A DNA stretch of 64,000 bases from Rhodobacteraceae bacterium DSL-40 (GTDB taxonomy: Bacteria; Pseudomonadota; Alphaproteobacteria; Rhodobacterales; Rhodobacteraceae). Numbering within the stretch: the first letter of the stretch is position 1; the number at the start of each line of letters is the position of its first letter. The stretch spans positions 62,001 through 126,000 of the forward strand of contig QKPN01000001.1 in the NCBI GenBank assembly GCA_003258405.1. The letters are read 5' to 3'. The notes beneath the pieces are model-generated. The model saw only the letters and a list, made by a program, of their open reading frames with translations, was not told the origin of the DNA and did no database searches. The translations under genes and the position numbers were made by a program. This document shows, piece after piece, positions 20,094 to 28,926 of the stretch.

Positions 20094-22013
20094 TCAGCGG
20101 AGCGCGCCCTGCGCCTTGAGCGCCTCGTATTTTTCCTGATCGAACCACCAGTAGGCATCGCCGCGCGCGTATTCGGGCTGCATGTCGGGGCGGCCGAAGA
20201 CGTCCCAGTAGGCAATGAGATACTGGCCGGAATACCAGTTCGGCACCCAGATCTGCATCGAGCGCAGCACGCGGTCGAGGGCGCGGACGCGGGCTTCCAT
20301 CGTCGGGCGGTCCTCGGCGGAGATGACGGCTTCGAGCAGCCCGTCCACCACCGGATCGGCGATGCCCGAGAGGTTCGGCGAGCCCTTGGCCTCGGCCGCG
20401 GCGGAGGAGAAGAGCTGGCGCAGTTCGAGCGAGGGCGACAACGACATGGAGAAGCGGCCGGGGACGAGGTCGTAGTCGAAATCCTCCTGGCGCTGCTGCA
20501 TCTGGGCCGCGTCGATCTGGCGGTAGCTCGCGTCGATGCCGAGGCGGCGGAGGTTCTGGACATAGGGGTTGAAGACGCGCTCGAAGGAGGAGTTGTCGTC
20601 GATGAACTCGACCTTGAGCGTCTCGCCGGCGGCGTTGCGGCGGAGGCCGCCGTCGCCGATGGTCCAGCCCGCCTCATCGAGCAGCTTCGAGGCGCGGCGG
20701 ATCGCGGAGCGGTCGAGCTGCTGGGTGCTCATCACCGGGGGCGTGTAGGGCGGCTCGGTGAAGATCTCGGGCGGCAGCGTGTCGCGGTAGGGCTCGAGCG
20801 CGGCGAGCTCCTCGCCTTCGGGCAGCCCCTCGGCCTGCATGGTCTCGGTGTTTTCCCAGAAGCTGTCGGTGCGCTTGTAGAGGCCGTAGAACAGCGTCTT
20901 GTTGGTCCATTCGAAGTTGAACATCAGCGCGATCGCCTCGCGCACGCGCGGGTCGGCGAATTTCTCGCGGCGGAGGTTGAACCAGAAGCCCTGGGTGCCG
21001 GTCGGGGTGTTGTCGGGCAGGGCCTCGCGCTTCACCCAGCCCTTCTCGAGCGCGGGGAAGTTGTAGGCCGTGGCCCAGAGTGCGGAATAGAACTCCTGGT
21101 GGAACAGGTAGTTGCCGACCTTCAGTGCTTCGAAGGATGCGTTGTTGTCGGCGAAGTATTCATAGACGTAGCAGTCGAAATTGTTGGCGCCGACATTCAC
21201 CGCCAGCTCCGCGCCCCAGTAGTCGGGATTGCGGCAGTATTTGATCGTGCGGCCGGGCTGGACGCTCGCGACCTCGTAGGCGCCGGAGCCCACCGGGGGC
21301 GTGAGGGTCGATTCCTCGAAGGGCACCGTCTCGTAGTAATGCTCGGGCAGGATCGAGAGTCCGCCTGCCGTCATCGGCAGATCCTTGGTCGCGGCCCCTT
21401 CGCGGAAGGTGAACTTTACCCGGTGCGGGTCGAGCGTCTCGACGCCGGTGATGTCGCGGAGGATGATCTTGTAGGAGGGCGCGCCCTTCTCGAGCAGCAC
21501 GTTGTAGGTGAAGACCACATCGTCTGCGGTGATCGGTTCACCGTCGGAGAAGGTCGCTTCGGGGCGCATGTTGAAGATCACCCAGGAGCGGTCCTCGGGA
21601 TACTCGAGGCTTTCGGCGACGAGGCCATAGGCGCTGTCGGGCTCGTCGGCGGAGCCCACCAGCAGGCTGTCGTAGAGAAGGCCGAGGCCTTGGGCCGGTT
21701 CGCCCTTGAGGATGAAGGGGTTGAGGCTGTCGAAGGTCTGGCTCGCCCCGGTGCCGCGGAAGCTCATGGTGCCGCCCTTCGGCGCCTCGGGGTTCACGTA
21801 GTCGAAATGCGCGAAGCCCGCGGGGTATTTCAGCTCGCCGTAGGTGGAGATGCCGTGGCTCGTGATGATGCCCGGCTCCTCGGCGGGGGCGGGCCCGGGC
21901 AGGGCGAGCCACAGGGCGAGGGCGGCGGGCATGAGGCGGCGGGACAGGAGGGCGGCCCTTTTTCCGCGACGGGTCTCTGCCGGGGCGGGATGGGACGGAT
22001 CGTGTCTTGCCAT
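20094..22013 (-). CDS. yejA: Peptide ABC importer solute-binding protein YejA
   Basis: A 639-residue extracellular solute-binding protein of family 5. After a long arginine-rich head, a signal peptide runs through LMPAALALWLALPGPAPAEE (cleavage near AEE). Mature features are HGISTYGELKYPAGFAHFDY, APKGGTMSFRG and FDSLNPFILKG, all standard in YejA. It captures oligopeptides in the periplasm and delivers them to YejBE. The chosen ATG (22013) has a weak GGAAG site; a start at the internal Met before the hydrophobic core cannot be excluded. It heads the yejABEF operon; a GC-rich hairpin separates it from the cytochrome gene upstream. Confidence 0.92.
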   Translation of the reverse strand: MARHDPSHPAPAETRRGKRAALLSRRLMPAALALWLALPGPAPAEEPGIITSHGISTYGELKYPAGFAHFDYVNPEAPKGGTMSFRGTGASQTFDSLNPFILKGEPAQGLGLLYDSLLVGSADEPDSAYGLVAESLEYPEDRSWVIFNMRPEATFSDGEPITADDVVFTYNVLLEKGAPSYKIILRDITGVETLDPHRVKFTFREGAATKDLPMTAGGLSILPEHYYETVPFEESTLTPPVGSGAYEVASVQPGRTIKYCRNPDYWGAELAVNVGANNFDCYVYEYFADNNASFEALKVGNYLFHQEFYSALWATAYNFPALEKGWVKREALPDNTPTGTQGFWFNLRREKFADPRVREAIALMFNFEWTNKTLFYGLYKRTDSFWENTETMQAEGLPEGEELAALEPYRDTLPPEIFTEPPYTPPVMSTQQLDRSAIRRASKLLDEAGWTIGDGGLRRNAAGETLKVEFIDDNSSFERVFNPYVQNLRRLGIDASYRQIDAAQMQQRQEDFDYDLVPGRFSMSLSPSLELRQLFSSAAAEAKGSPNLSGIADPVVDGLLEAVISAEDRPTMEARVRALDRVLRSMQIWVPNWYSGQYLIAYWDVFGRPDMQPEYARGDAYWWFDQEKYEALKAQGALR

Positions 22014-22107
22014 GGAGCTTCCGGTTCTGCGGGATCTGGTTCCCGCGACTTTACTGCGCAGGGCCTGCACGTAAAGCGCGATCTGGGCCGGAGGGGCACA
22101 GGAACGC

Positions 22108-22140
22108 GTGAGGGCGGCGAATGGGATCCGCCGCCCTCAC
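22108..22140 (-). terminator. GC-rich hairpin downstream of cytochrome c gene
   Basis: A 12-bp perfect stem (GTGAGGGCGGCG / CGCCGCCCTCAC) with a 9-nt loop lies 22 nt past the cytochrome gene stop and before yejA. No T-run follows on the minus strand, so it is a terminator-like or RNA-stabilising hairpin rather than a classical intrinsic terminator. Confidence 0.5.
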
Positions 22141-22161
22141 GTCGAAATGCCTGTGGCGTGC

Positions 22162-22665
22162 TTACTGCGAGATGGTCTCGAGATAGGCGATCAGGTTGGC
22201 GCGGTCGTCTTCCTTCTTGAGGCCGGCGAAGGACATCTTGGTGCCGGAGACGACGCCCTTGGGGTCGGCGAGGAAGGCGAAGAGCGCATCCGGCGTCCAG
22301 GGGCCGTGGGCCTTCATGCCATCGGAATAGGCGAAGTCCGGCACGGTGCCGGCTTCGCGGCCGACGACGCCGTCGAGGTGCGGGCCGACCGCGTTGCTGC
22401 CGTCGACCTTGTGGCAGGCGGCGCATTTCTTGAAGACCTTCTCGCCCGCGGCGGGATCGGCGGCGGCGACGAGGGCGGCGACATCGACCGGCGCGGCGTC
22501 GGCTTCAGCGGCGTCGCCCGCGCTCTCGTCGGGAACCTCGACCGTGTAGGCGACCATTTCGCTGTGAGTGTCGAAAATTCCGTTCGAGACCAAGTTGATC
22601 AGCAGGAACACCAGCAGGGCGCCACAGATGGCGCCGACGAATTTCGTAATCTCCATAGTGTTCAT
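22162..22665 (-). CDS. Membrane-anchored cytochrome c (CycM/c552-like)
   Basis: A 167-residue class I cytochrome c. An uncleaved N-terminal helix (MEITKFVGAICGALLVFLLI) anchors it, an Ala/Glu/Asp-rich linker spans about residues 40-65, the haem site CAACH lies near residue 80, and the axial methionine is in SGTKMSF near 142. This layout matches CycM/cytochrome c552 of Paracoccus and Rhodobacter relatives, which carries electrons from the bc1 complex to terminal oxidases. The ATG at 22665 has GAGGTG about ten bases upstream; an ATG three codons later is an alternative start. Confidence 0.9.
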   Translation of the reverse strand: MNTMEITKFVGAICGALLVFLLINLVSNGIFDTHSEMVAYTVEVPDESAGDAAEADAAPVDVAALVAAADPAAGEKVFKKCAACHKVDGSNAVGPHLDGVVGREAGTVPDFAYSDGMKAHGPWTPDALFAFLADPKGVVSGTKMSFAGLKKEDDRANLIAYLETISQ

Positions 22666-22812
22666 GGGTTGGACACACCTCTGCTGCATGGCCCCGTGCG
22701 GCCGGCCTGTTTCCGTCGCGTTCTTCTAGCCGCAACGCAGCAGGTGACGCAAGGCGGAGATGCAGGCCGCAGCGGGCGGAACCGGCGGTTTTTTCTTCCG
22801 GTGTTGCGGGTT

Positions 22813-23673
22813 TCAGTCGTCGTAGCCGTTGCGCTGGCTGCGGCGGAAGGGGTGGGCGGGGTAGGTGCCGAGCACCTTGGTCATCGAGGTGAAGAACTCG
22901 AGCTCCTCGAGCGCGCGGCGGACGGGCGCGTCGTCCGGGTGGCCCTCGATGTCAGCGTAGAACTGGGTCGCGGTGAACTGGCCGCCGATCATGTAGCTCT
23001 CGAGCTTCGTCATGTTGATGCCGTTGGTCGCGAAGCCCCCCATCGCCTTGTAGAGCGCGGCGGGGATGTTGCGGACGCGGAAGACGAAGGTGGTGAGCAC
23101 GTCCCCCGGAGGCGCGGGCGCGGGATCGGGCGACATCACCAGGAAGCGGGTGGTGTTGTTCGACTGATCCTCGATATGGCGGGCGAGCACCTCGAGGCCG
23201 TAGATCGAGCCCGCGAGCTCCGAGGCCAGGGCGGCGAGCGAGGGATCGTCCTGCGCGGCGACCGCCTGGGCGGCGCCCGCGGTGTCGGCGGCGGTGCGCG
23301 GCGTGATGCCGTGTTCGCGCAGGAAGCCGCGGCACTGGCCGAGCAGCACGGTGTGGCTCATCGCGCTCCGGATGTCGCTGATCCGGGTGCCGGGGTGGGC
23401 GAGGAGGTTGATGTGCACCCGCAGGAAATGCTCGCCGATGATGTGGAGGCCGGATTCGGGCAACAGGTGGTGGATGTCGGCGACGCGGCCGTAGGTCGAA
23501 TTCTCGACCGGCAGCATGGCGAGATCGGCCCGGCCCTCCTCCACCGCGGCAATCGCGCCCTCGAAGGTGTTGCAGGGCAGCGCCTCGTAGTCCGGATAGG
23601 CCTCGGAACAGGCCTGGTGGGAATAGGCGCCCGGGACGCCCTGGAAGGAAATCCGCCCTTTGGGACTGGTCAT
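22813..23673 (-). CDS. pheA: Prephenate dehydratase
   Basis: A 286-residue enzyme converting prephenate to phenylpyruvate in phenylalanine synthesis. The catalytic domain starts ISFQGVPGAYSHQA and has VENSTYGRV near 57 and the essential NNTTRF motif near 170. A C-terminal ACT domain for feedback by phenylalanine holds NINMTKLESYMIGG-type sequence near 230. There is no chorismate mutase domain, as in most alphaproteobacteria. It sits between the cytochrome c and methyltransferase genes on the minus strand. Confidence 0.95.
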   Translation of the reverse strand: MTSPKGRISFQGVPGAYSHQACSEAYPDYEALPCNTFEGAIAAVEEGRADLAMLPVENSTYGRVADIHHLLPESGLHIIGEHFLRVHINLLAHPGTRISDIRSAMSHTVLLGQCRGFLREHGITPRTAADTAGAAQAVAAQDDPSLAALASELAGSIYGLEVLARHIEDQSNNTTRFLVMSPDPAPAPPGDVLTTFVFRVRNIPAALYKAMGGFATNGINMTKLESYMIGGQFTATQFYADIEGHPDDAPVRRALEELEFFTSMTKVLGTYPAHPFRRSQRNGYDD

Positions 23674-23734
23674 GGCTCTGCACTCGCATCGGGGATCTTG
23701 AGGCCCGATGCAGTATTGGCGGCGCGGGAAAAGA

Positions 23735-24445
23735 TCAACCTTCGGCGCGGCGGGCGAGCCAGGCGCCCCAGAAGAGGCTCACGAAGAAGCGGAGCGGGGC
23801 TCCGAAGCCCGCGCCGGTGAGCAGGGCGGCCAGCGCGTCCTCCGAGGCGGGGGGCTCGGCGCCCTGAAGGATCTTCGCCATCTTCGTCTCGACCTCCTCC
23901 GGCGCGGCGCCGTGCATCCGCCAGCGGGCGGCCCAGGCCGCGAGCAGCAGCGGCTCGGAGGCATAGGGGCGGACGTTGCCCGCGAGCACGAGCGGCGCGC
24001 CGGGGCGCAGGCGTTGCGCGATCTGGCCGAGAAGCGCGCGCTTCGCCGCATCGCCCGGCAGATGGTGCAGGACGCCGATCAGGATGGCGGCATCGAAGCC
24101 GGGCCGCGGATCGAGATCGGCCACGGTGGCGGGCACGGTCTCGACCCGCGCGGCGAGGCCCTCGGCCGCGAGCCGGTCGCGGGCGAGAGCCAGCATCGGC
24201 GGGGAGGGATCGACGGCGGTGAAGGTCCAGCCCGGTTCGAGGCGCGCGGCGGCAACGATCTCGCCCGCGGTGCCGCCCGCGCCGGCGACAAGCACCCGTG
24301 CGCTGCCGCCCGCGCCGAGGGCCGCGGAGAGCATGCAGGCGGAAAGCTCGTGGCAGGCATCGTATCCTGCCAGCGCGATGCGGGCCTGTTCGGCGTATTC
24401 CCCGGCGCGGGAGGTGTCGAACTTGGCGGCAGAATCCTGGGTCAT
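23735..24445 (-). CDS. Class I SAM-dependent methyltransferase
   Basis: A 236-residue protein with a Rossmann methyltransferase fold. Motif I is VLVAGAGGTAGEI near residue 52, the acidic ribose-binding position lies in FTAVDPSPPM near 77, and post-motif sequence FDAAILIGVLHHLPGDAA near 120 resembles UbiE-like methyltransferases. C-terminal residues (LRFFVSLFWGAWLARR) are moderately hydrophobic. The substrate is unknown. It lies 61 bp upstream of pheA on the same strand and could be co-transcribed with it. Confidence 0.82.
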   Translation of the reverse strand: MTQDSAAKFDTSRAGEYAEQARIALAGYDACHELSACMLSAALGAGGSARVLVAGAGGTAGEIVAAARLEPGWTFTAVDPSPPMLALARDRLAAEGLAARVETVPATVADLDPRPGFDAAILIGVLHHLPGDAAKRALLGQIAQRLRPGAPLVLAGNVRPYASEPLLLAAWAARWRMHGAAPEEVETKMAKILQGAEPPASEDALAALLTGAGFGAPLRFFVSLFWGAWLARRAEG

Positions 24446-24585
24446 GGGGCCTCTCGGGCGTGTCTCCGGCTCCGGTGGAGAGGTTTGCGTAGGACGCGGC
24501 GGCTGTGAAGTCCATACAGGGGGGGGGCCGGGGACGCGGCGATGCCCGCGTTCTCGATCCCTGCCGCTGAGCCGCTGACCTTGCG

Positions 24586-24614
24586 CCGGTTTTTATTCGG
24601 CACCGGTTTTTATT
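24586..24614. repeat. Pair of 12-bp direct repeats upstream of membrane-protein gene
   Basis: CCGGTTTTTATT occurs at 24586-24597 and 24603-24614, a 17-bp period, 70 bp before the start of the gene at 24684. T-rich repeats in a GC-rich intergenic region are consistent with a promoter or activator-binding site. No known binding site is recognised. Confidence 0.5.
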
Positions 24615-24683
24615 TGCGCGCGGCGGGGCTGCCCGATAACTCTCTCGTGAAAATCCAGCGCAGGCAGGTCGGAGTTCCAGTTG

Positions 24684-25181
24684 ATGGCGGGCGAAATGCA
24701 CCCGATGGCACCACACCATATCCCGTGGTATCTCCCCGGTCCGGATGGGAGCGATACGCTCTTCACCGTCACGGTGGTGCTCATGATCGGGATCCTTCTG
24801 CTCGTGGGGGATCTCTACCTCAGGCTCCATGCGGTGCCCGAGCGCATGGCGCATTCGAGCAACCACACGCAGCAGCAGGCGGTGACGATCCTCGCGCTGC
24901 TGGCGCTCTTCACCCACAACAACATCTTCTGGGTTGCGGCCCTCTTCATCGCCGTGGTGCGCTGGCCCGATCTCACGACGCCGCTCAATGCGATCGCGGA
25001 TTCGCTTGAGCGGCGCGAGGGGCGGCGCGTGCCGCCGGATGTGGATCACGCCCCGCTGGGGATGACCGGGGCGTCCGAACCCGAGCGCCATCGCGATCCG
25101 GCGCCGGAGGTGCGGGCCGATCCCGCCGTGCCGCCGGAGGGCACGCCCCATGGGGCGCCCTCTGCCGGGCGGGAGGTCTGA
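24684..25181 (+). CDS. Small two-helix membrane protein, partner of HlyD-like protein
   Basis: A 165-residue protein of unknown function. The N-terminus is His/Met-rich (MHPMAPHH), two transmembrane helices follow (FTVTVVLMIGILLLVGDLYL near residue 27 and AVTILALLALFTHNNIFWVA near 66), then a polar, proline-rich C-terminal tail of about 65 residues. The pairing of a small two-helix protein with a membrane fusion protein four bases downstream resembles the YiaW-YiaV or AaeX-AaeA arrangement. ATG 24684 is preferred over the TTG at 24681: GGAG lies nine bases upstream. Confidence 0.7.
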   Translation: MAGEMHPMAPHHIPWYLPGPDGSDTLFTVTVVLMIGILLLVGDLYLRLHAVPERMAHSSNHTQQQAVTILALLALFTHNNIFWVAALFIAVVRWPDLTTPLNAIADSLERREGRRVPPDVDHAPLGMTGASEPERHRDPAPEVRADPAVPPEGTPHGAPSAGREV

Positions 25182-25185
25182 GCCG

Positions 25186-26418
25186 ATGGTCGAGCTCGTA
25201 CTCTGTTCCCTGCTCACGATCCTGCCCGACTACCTGCTGCGCCGCCATTTCCAGGGCAAGCGCTGGGGTCATGAAATCACCTTCTTCACCATGTGGTACG
25301 AGTTGCGGTGGGGAATCACCGCCTGCGTGATGCTGACGGTGACGCTCATCACCATTGTCTTCTATTTCCACCCCTCGACGACCAATGCCTCGCCCTTCTT
25401 CCGCACCGTCTCGATCCTGCCCGAAGGCGGCGGGCGGGTTCGCGAGGTCTATGCCGCGAACAGCGACGTGGTGGAGGCGGGCAAGCCGATCTTCGCCTTC
25501 GATGATTCGAGCCAGCAGGCGGCGGTCGATGCGGCGAAGCAGCGCGTGGTGGAGGCCGAGGCGGCCTTTGCCATCGCGCAGGCGCAGATCGCGGTGGCCG
25601 ACGGGACGATTCACCAGGCCGAGGGCGCCTATCAGCAGGCGCTCGACGAGCTCGAGACCAAGACCGAGCTGCGCAAACGCAATCCCGATGTGGTGACAAC
25701 CCGCGAGCTCGAGAGGCTCCAGAACCTCGCGGATGGCCGTTTCGGCTCGCTCGAGGCGGCGCGGGCGCAGAAGACGGTGGCGGAGAACAATTTCAAGACC
25801 GTGCTGCCCGCGCAGCTCGCGAGCGCCGAGGCCGCGCAGCGGCAGGCCGAGGTCGAGCTCTCCAAGACGGTTGTCTATGCGGGCGTGACCGGGCGGCTCG
25901 AGCAGTTCACCTTGCGGCCGGGCGATTACGTGAGCCCGATCCTGCGGCCCGCAGGCATTCTCGTGCCGCTCGATGCCGGGCGCGACCGGGTGCAGGCGGG
26001 CTTCGACCAGCTTTCGGCGAGTGTCATCAAGCCGGGGATGGCGGCGGAGATTTCCTGCGCGTCGAAGGCCTTCACCGTCATCCCGATGGTGGTGACGGAT
26101 GTGCAGGACGTGATCGCGGCTGGTCAGATCCGGCCGGCCGATGGGCTGATGGACGCCCAGGACAGCGCAAGGCCCGGCACGATCACGGTGTTCATGGAGC
26201 CGCTCTATGCCGGACAGCTCGACGATATCCTGCCCGGCAGCAAGTGTGTGGCGAATGCCTATACCGACAATCACGAGCGGCTGGCGGAGGAGGATCTCGG
26301 GCTCGGGACCTATCTCTTCCTGCATCTGGTGGACACGGTCGGCTTCATCCACGCGCTGATCCTGCGCATCCAGGTGATGCTGATGCCGATCATGACGCTG
26401 GTCTTCTCGGGGCACTGA
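25186..26418 (+). CDS. HlyD-family membrane fusion protein
   Basis: A 410-residue periplasmic adaptor. Two N-terminal hydrophobic stretches (VELVLCSLLTILPDYLL and WGITACVMLTVTLITIVFYF) precede a barrel-lipoyl region (GGRVREVYAANSDVVEAGKP), a long alpha-helical hairpin rich in Ala/Glu/Gln (about residues 110-215), and a second lipoyl half (YAGVTGRLEQFTLRPGDYV). Unusually, the C-terminus is hydrophobic (LHLVDTVGFIHALILRIQVM...MPIMTLVF). Such proteins link inner-membrane pumps to outer-membrane channels; here no pump or TolC gene is adjacent, only the small membrane protein upstream. A GGGAGG site precedes the ATG at 25186. Confidence 0.82.
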   Translation: MVELVLCSLLTILPDYLLRRHFQGKRWGHEITFFTMWYELRWGITACVMLTVTLITIVFYFHPSTTNASPFFRTVSILPEGGGRVREVYAANSDVVEAGKPIFAFDDSSQQAAVDAAKQRVVEAEAAFAIAQAQIAVADGTIHQAEGAYQQALDELETKTELRKRNPDVVTTRELERLQNLADGRFGSLEAARAQKTVAENNFKTVLPAQLASAEAAQRQAEVELSKTVVYAGVTGRLEQFTLRPGDYVSPILRPAGILVPLDAGRDRVQAGFDQLSASVIKPGMAAEISCASKAFTVIPMVVTDVQDVIAAGQIRPADGLMDAQDSARPGTITVFMEPLYAGQLDDILPGSKCVANAYTDNHERLAEEDLGLGTYLFLHLVDTVGFIHALILRIQVMLMPIMTLVFSGH

Positions 26419-26424
26419 GAGGAG

Positions 26425-26448
26425 GGGAGGCTCCGGAAGGGGCCTCCC
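26425..26448. terminator. Hairpin between convergent genes
   Basis: GGGAGGC (26425-26431) pairs with GCCTCCC (26442-26448) in the 38-bp gap between the converging HlyD-like and nudC genes. There is no T-run, so it is a probable but unproven bidirectional terminator. Confidence 0.4.
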
Positions 26449-26456
26449 GGGTCCCC

Positions 26457-27416
26457 TCAGTCGAGCCGGTCCGCGAGCCAGCGATCGACGAGAAAGCGGG
26501 CGATCGAGCCCTTGCGGGCAGGGCGGACCGGCCCGCCGGGGCGCGCGAGGCTTTCGTGCACCGCCTCGCGGGTCATCCAGAGCGCATCCTCGAGCTCGGC
26601 CGGGTCGCGGCGGATTTCGTGGGTGAGCGCCATGCCCTGGCAGCCGATCATCAGGCTCGAGGGGAAGGGCCAGGGCTGGCTTGCGAGGTAGCGCACCTCG
26701 CCGACGGCAATGCCGGCTTCCTCGAAGGTCTCGCGGCGCACCGCGGCCTCGATGCTCTCGCCGGGCTCCATGAAGCCCGCGAGCAGGGAATACATGCCCT
26801 CGGGCCAGCCGGGCGAGCGGCCGAGCAGCACCGAATTGCCGTGGGTCACCAGCATGATGACGACCGGATCTGTGCGGGGGAAATGCTTCGCGCCGCAGGC
26901 GGGGCAGCCGCGGCGCCACCCGGCCTCCTCGACCTCCGAGGCCGCGCCGCAGCGGGCGCAGTGGCCGTGGGTCTCGTGCCAGGCGAAGAGGCCGCGCGCG
27001 GTGGCGGCATTGCCGGCATCGGCGGCGGAGAGCCCGGCCATCATCGCGCGGAGCTCGGCGAAGACGAGGTTTTCCGGCAGGCCGGGGTGCGGCGTCTGGC
27101 TCTGATCGATGAAACCGCCGGCATCGTCGGGTGCGCCCGGCCAGTCGGGCACCACGCGGGCAAAGCGCGGCGCGCCGGCCTCGAGGCCGAGGAAAAACGC
27201 AGGCCCCTGCGCCGGGCCGAAGACCGGGGCATCGAGGGGCAGCCAGGCGAGTGCGCTCGCGGCGCCCGCATCAAACAGCGGGCGGTTGCGCCAGAGCGGC
27301 AGGCAGCGGGCCTCCGGCCGGGCTGCGAGGTCTGCGAGCCTGCCGGGATCGGCGCGGAGCTCGGCGGCGCGATCGAGCGTGGCGCCGGCGAAGGTGACGG
27401 CTTCTGCGTTCCTCAT
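26457..27416 (-). CDS. nudC: NAD(+)/NADH diphosphatase (RNA de-NADding)
   Basis: A 319-residue Nudix hydrolase that cleaves NADH to NMNH and AMP and removes NAD caps from RNA. A zinc ribbon CARCG...CPACG is near residues 152-175; the Nudix box GFMEPGESIEAAVRRETFEE lies near 220; and the NudC-specific signature SQPWPFPSSLMIG near 257 fixes the subgroup. The N-terminal domain is typical. The start at 27416 follows an AAGGGGAT site. It converges with the HlyD-like gene. Confidence 0.95.
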   Translation of the reverse strand: MRNAEAVTFAGATLDRAAELRADPGRLADLAARPEARCLPLWRNRPLFDAGAASALAWLPLDAPVFGPAQGPAFFLGLEAGAPRFARVVPDWPGAPDDAGGFIDQSQTPHPGLPENLVFAELRAMMAGLSAADAGNAATARGLFAWHETHGHCARCGAASEVEEAGWRRGCPACGAKHFPRTDPVVIMLVTHGNSVLLGRSPGWPEGMYSLLAGFMEPGESIEAAVRRETFEEAGIAVGEVRYLASQPWPFPSSLMIGCQGMALTHEIRRDPAELEDALWMTREAVHESLARPGGPVRPARKGSIARFLVDRWLADRLD

Positions 27417-27695
27417 GGCGATCCCCTTGCGAGTCGGGGGCAAGGGGTAGACCGGAACGCGCGGAACGACAATCCGGCTTTGTCAGGGTGCGCGGGGCGC
27501 CAATCCGTTAACCTTCACGCGCATTCGTCGCGCGACGGGCGGCGCTGGTTTTGCGAAGAAAAGAAGGGAATAGCTTCAAGTTCACGCGACGATCAAGTTT
27601 TGGTGTTCATGTGTTGAATTGTTTTAACCATAAGAACCGATGAATAATTCTCTTCAACAAGTGTGCGTGTGCATGGGGCGGGGGAGATTGGATTG

Positions 27696-28883
27696 ATGTC
27701 GGGACAGGATGGTGTCCGGGGAGCCACGGCGGTCAGGCTTTCGGCAGAGGAGCATGAGCGTATCGACTTTCTGCGGATCCTGCTGGTTCTGCTTCTGGTG
27801 CTGCTGCATTTCGGCGGGCTCTATGGCGCGAACTACAATCCGAACCTGGGCTATGTCGGGCAGGACGAAGCCTTCGCCGCGATCGTCGTCTCCTACATCC
27901 ATTTCCTCGGTTTCACGGCGGTGCCCGCGCTCAGCGCGATTTCGGGGTATCTGTTCTTCATGGGCGCCCGGCCGGGCAAGGCGCCCGACTTCCTGCGCAA
28001 GGTGAAAAGCCGGGTGCGCTCGCTTGGCCTGCCGTTCCTGATCTGGAGCACGGTCTTCATGCTGCTGGGCTATGCGCTCTTCCGGTTGCTGCCGGGGCAG
28101 TATTCGGATGTTTTCGCCCCGGCGGACGGCAATCTCGTGCGCTCGATCGGCAATGCCTGGCTCGGGATCGACGGATTTCCGCTGGCGATCCAGCTCTGGT
28201 TCGTGCGCGATCTCATTGTCACGGTGCTGATCTCGCCGCTGATCTGGCTGCTGGTGAGCCGGGTGCCGGTGCCGCTGCTTCTGGGGCTTCTGGTGCTCTG
28301 GTTTGCCGAGCACGACCTCTGGATCTTCACCAAGCTCGATGTGGTCGGCTTCTTCACGCTCGGTGCGGCCTTTGCGGTGCATGGCTGGCGGCGGGATCTG
28401 CCGCGGCGCTGGGTGCTGCCGCTGCTGGCGGTGTTCCTGCTCCTCGTGCTGCTGCGGAGCCTGGCGCCGGCCCTTCTCGATATCGAGCCCGAGAGCCGGG
28501 GGCTCTACATCGCGACCTGCCTCATGCGGATTGTCGGGCTGGTGACGGTCTGGAGTGCTGCCCCTTTGCTCATGGGGGGGCTGCTCGGGGCGATCACGCC
28601 GCAGGTCTCCTACATGGCGTTCTTCATGCACTGCGCGCATTTCCCCCCGATCATCGTGGTGAAGATGCTCTTTGGCCGGCTGCTTGATCCGGCGGGAAGC
28701 CTGGTGCATCTCGCGGTCTACTTCGGGACGGTGATCGTCACGATTGCGGTCATCGCGCTCGCCGCGCATCTGATGCGGCATGCAACGCCCCGGCTCTTCT
28801 CGGTGCTGAGCGGCGGGCGGACCGGGCCGAAGACGGCCCGGAGCGCGCCCGGCGCAGCCGAGCCGCGCAACCTCATGGCCTGA
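27696..28883 (+). CDS. Membrane acyltransferase, family 3
   Basis: A 395-residue integral membrane protein with about ten transmembrane helices. The N-terminal ERIDFLRILLVLLLVLLHFG fits the acyltransferase-3 pattern in which Arg and His flank helix 1. SAISGYLFFMGARPG and LPFLIWSTVFMLLGY are further family features, as is AIQLWFVRDLIVTVLISPL near residue 170. Family members O-acylate LPS, exopolysaccharide or other glycans. The substrate here is unknown. The start at 27696 follows GGGGAG; 280 bp of AT-rich sequence lies upstream. Confidence 0.85.
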   Translation: MSGQDGVRGATAVRLSAEEHERIDFLRILLVLLLVLLHFGGLYGANYNPNLGYVGQDEAFAAIVVSYIHFLGFTAVPALSAISGYLFFMGARPGKAPDFLRKVKSRVRSLGLPFLIWSTVFMLLGYALFRLLPGQYSDVFAPADGNLVRSIGNAWLGIDGFPLAIQLWFVRDLIVTVLISPLIWLLVSRVPVPLLLGLLVLWFAEHDLWIFTKLDVVGFFTLGAAFAVHGWRRDLPRRWVLPLLAVFLLLVLLRSLAPALLDIEPESRGLYIATCLMRIVGLVTVWSAAPLLMGGLLGAITPQVSYMAFFMHCAHFPPIIVVKMLFGRLLDPAGSLVHLAVYFGTVIVTIAVIALAAHLMRHATPRLFSVLSGGRTGPKTARSAPGAAEPRNLMA

Positions 28884-28892
28884 GCCCGGCCG

Positions 28893-28913
28893 GGGGCGCC
28901 CTTCTGGCGCCCC
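28893..28913. terminator. GC hairpin between convergent genes
   Basis: GGGGCGCC (28893-28900), loop CTTCT, GGCGCCCC (28906-28913). It lies ten bases past the acyltransferase stop and before the end of the convergent aldo/keto reductase gene. There is no clear T-run. Confidence 0.45.
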
Positions 28914-28926
28914 GCGGCGCGCGCGC

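Noticed and set aside
24519-24533. Run of G residues near 24519 as a frameshift or phase-variable tract
   Set aside because: It lies in an intergenic region outside any coding sequence, so no switching effect on a protein is expected.
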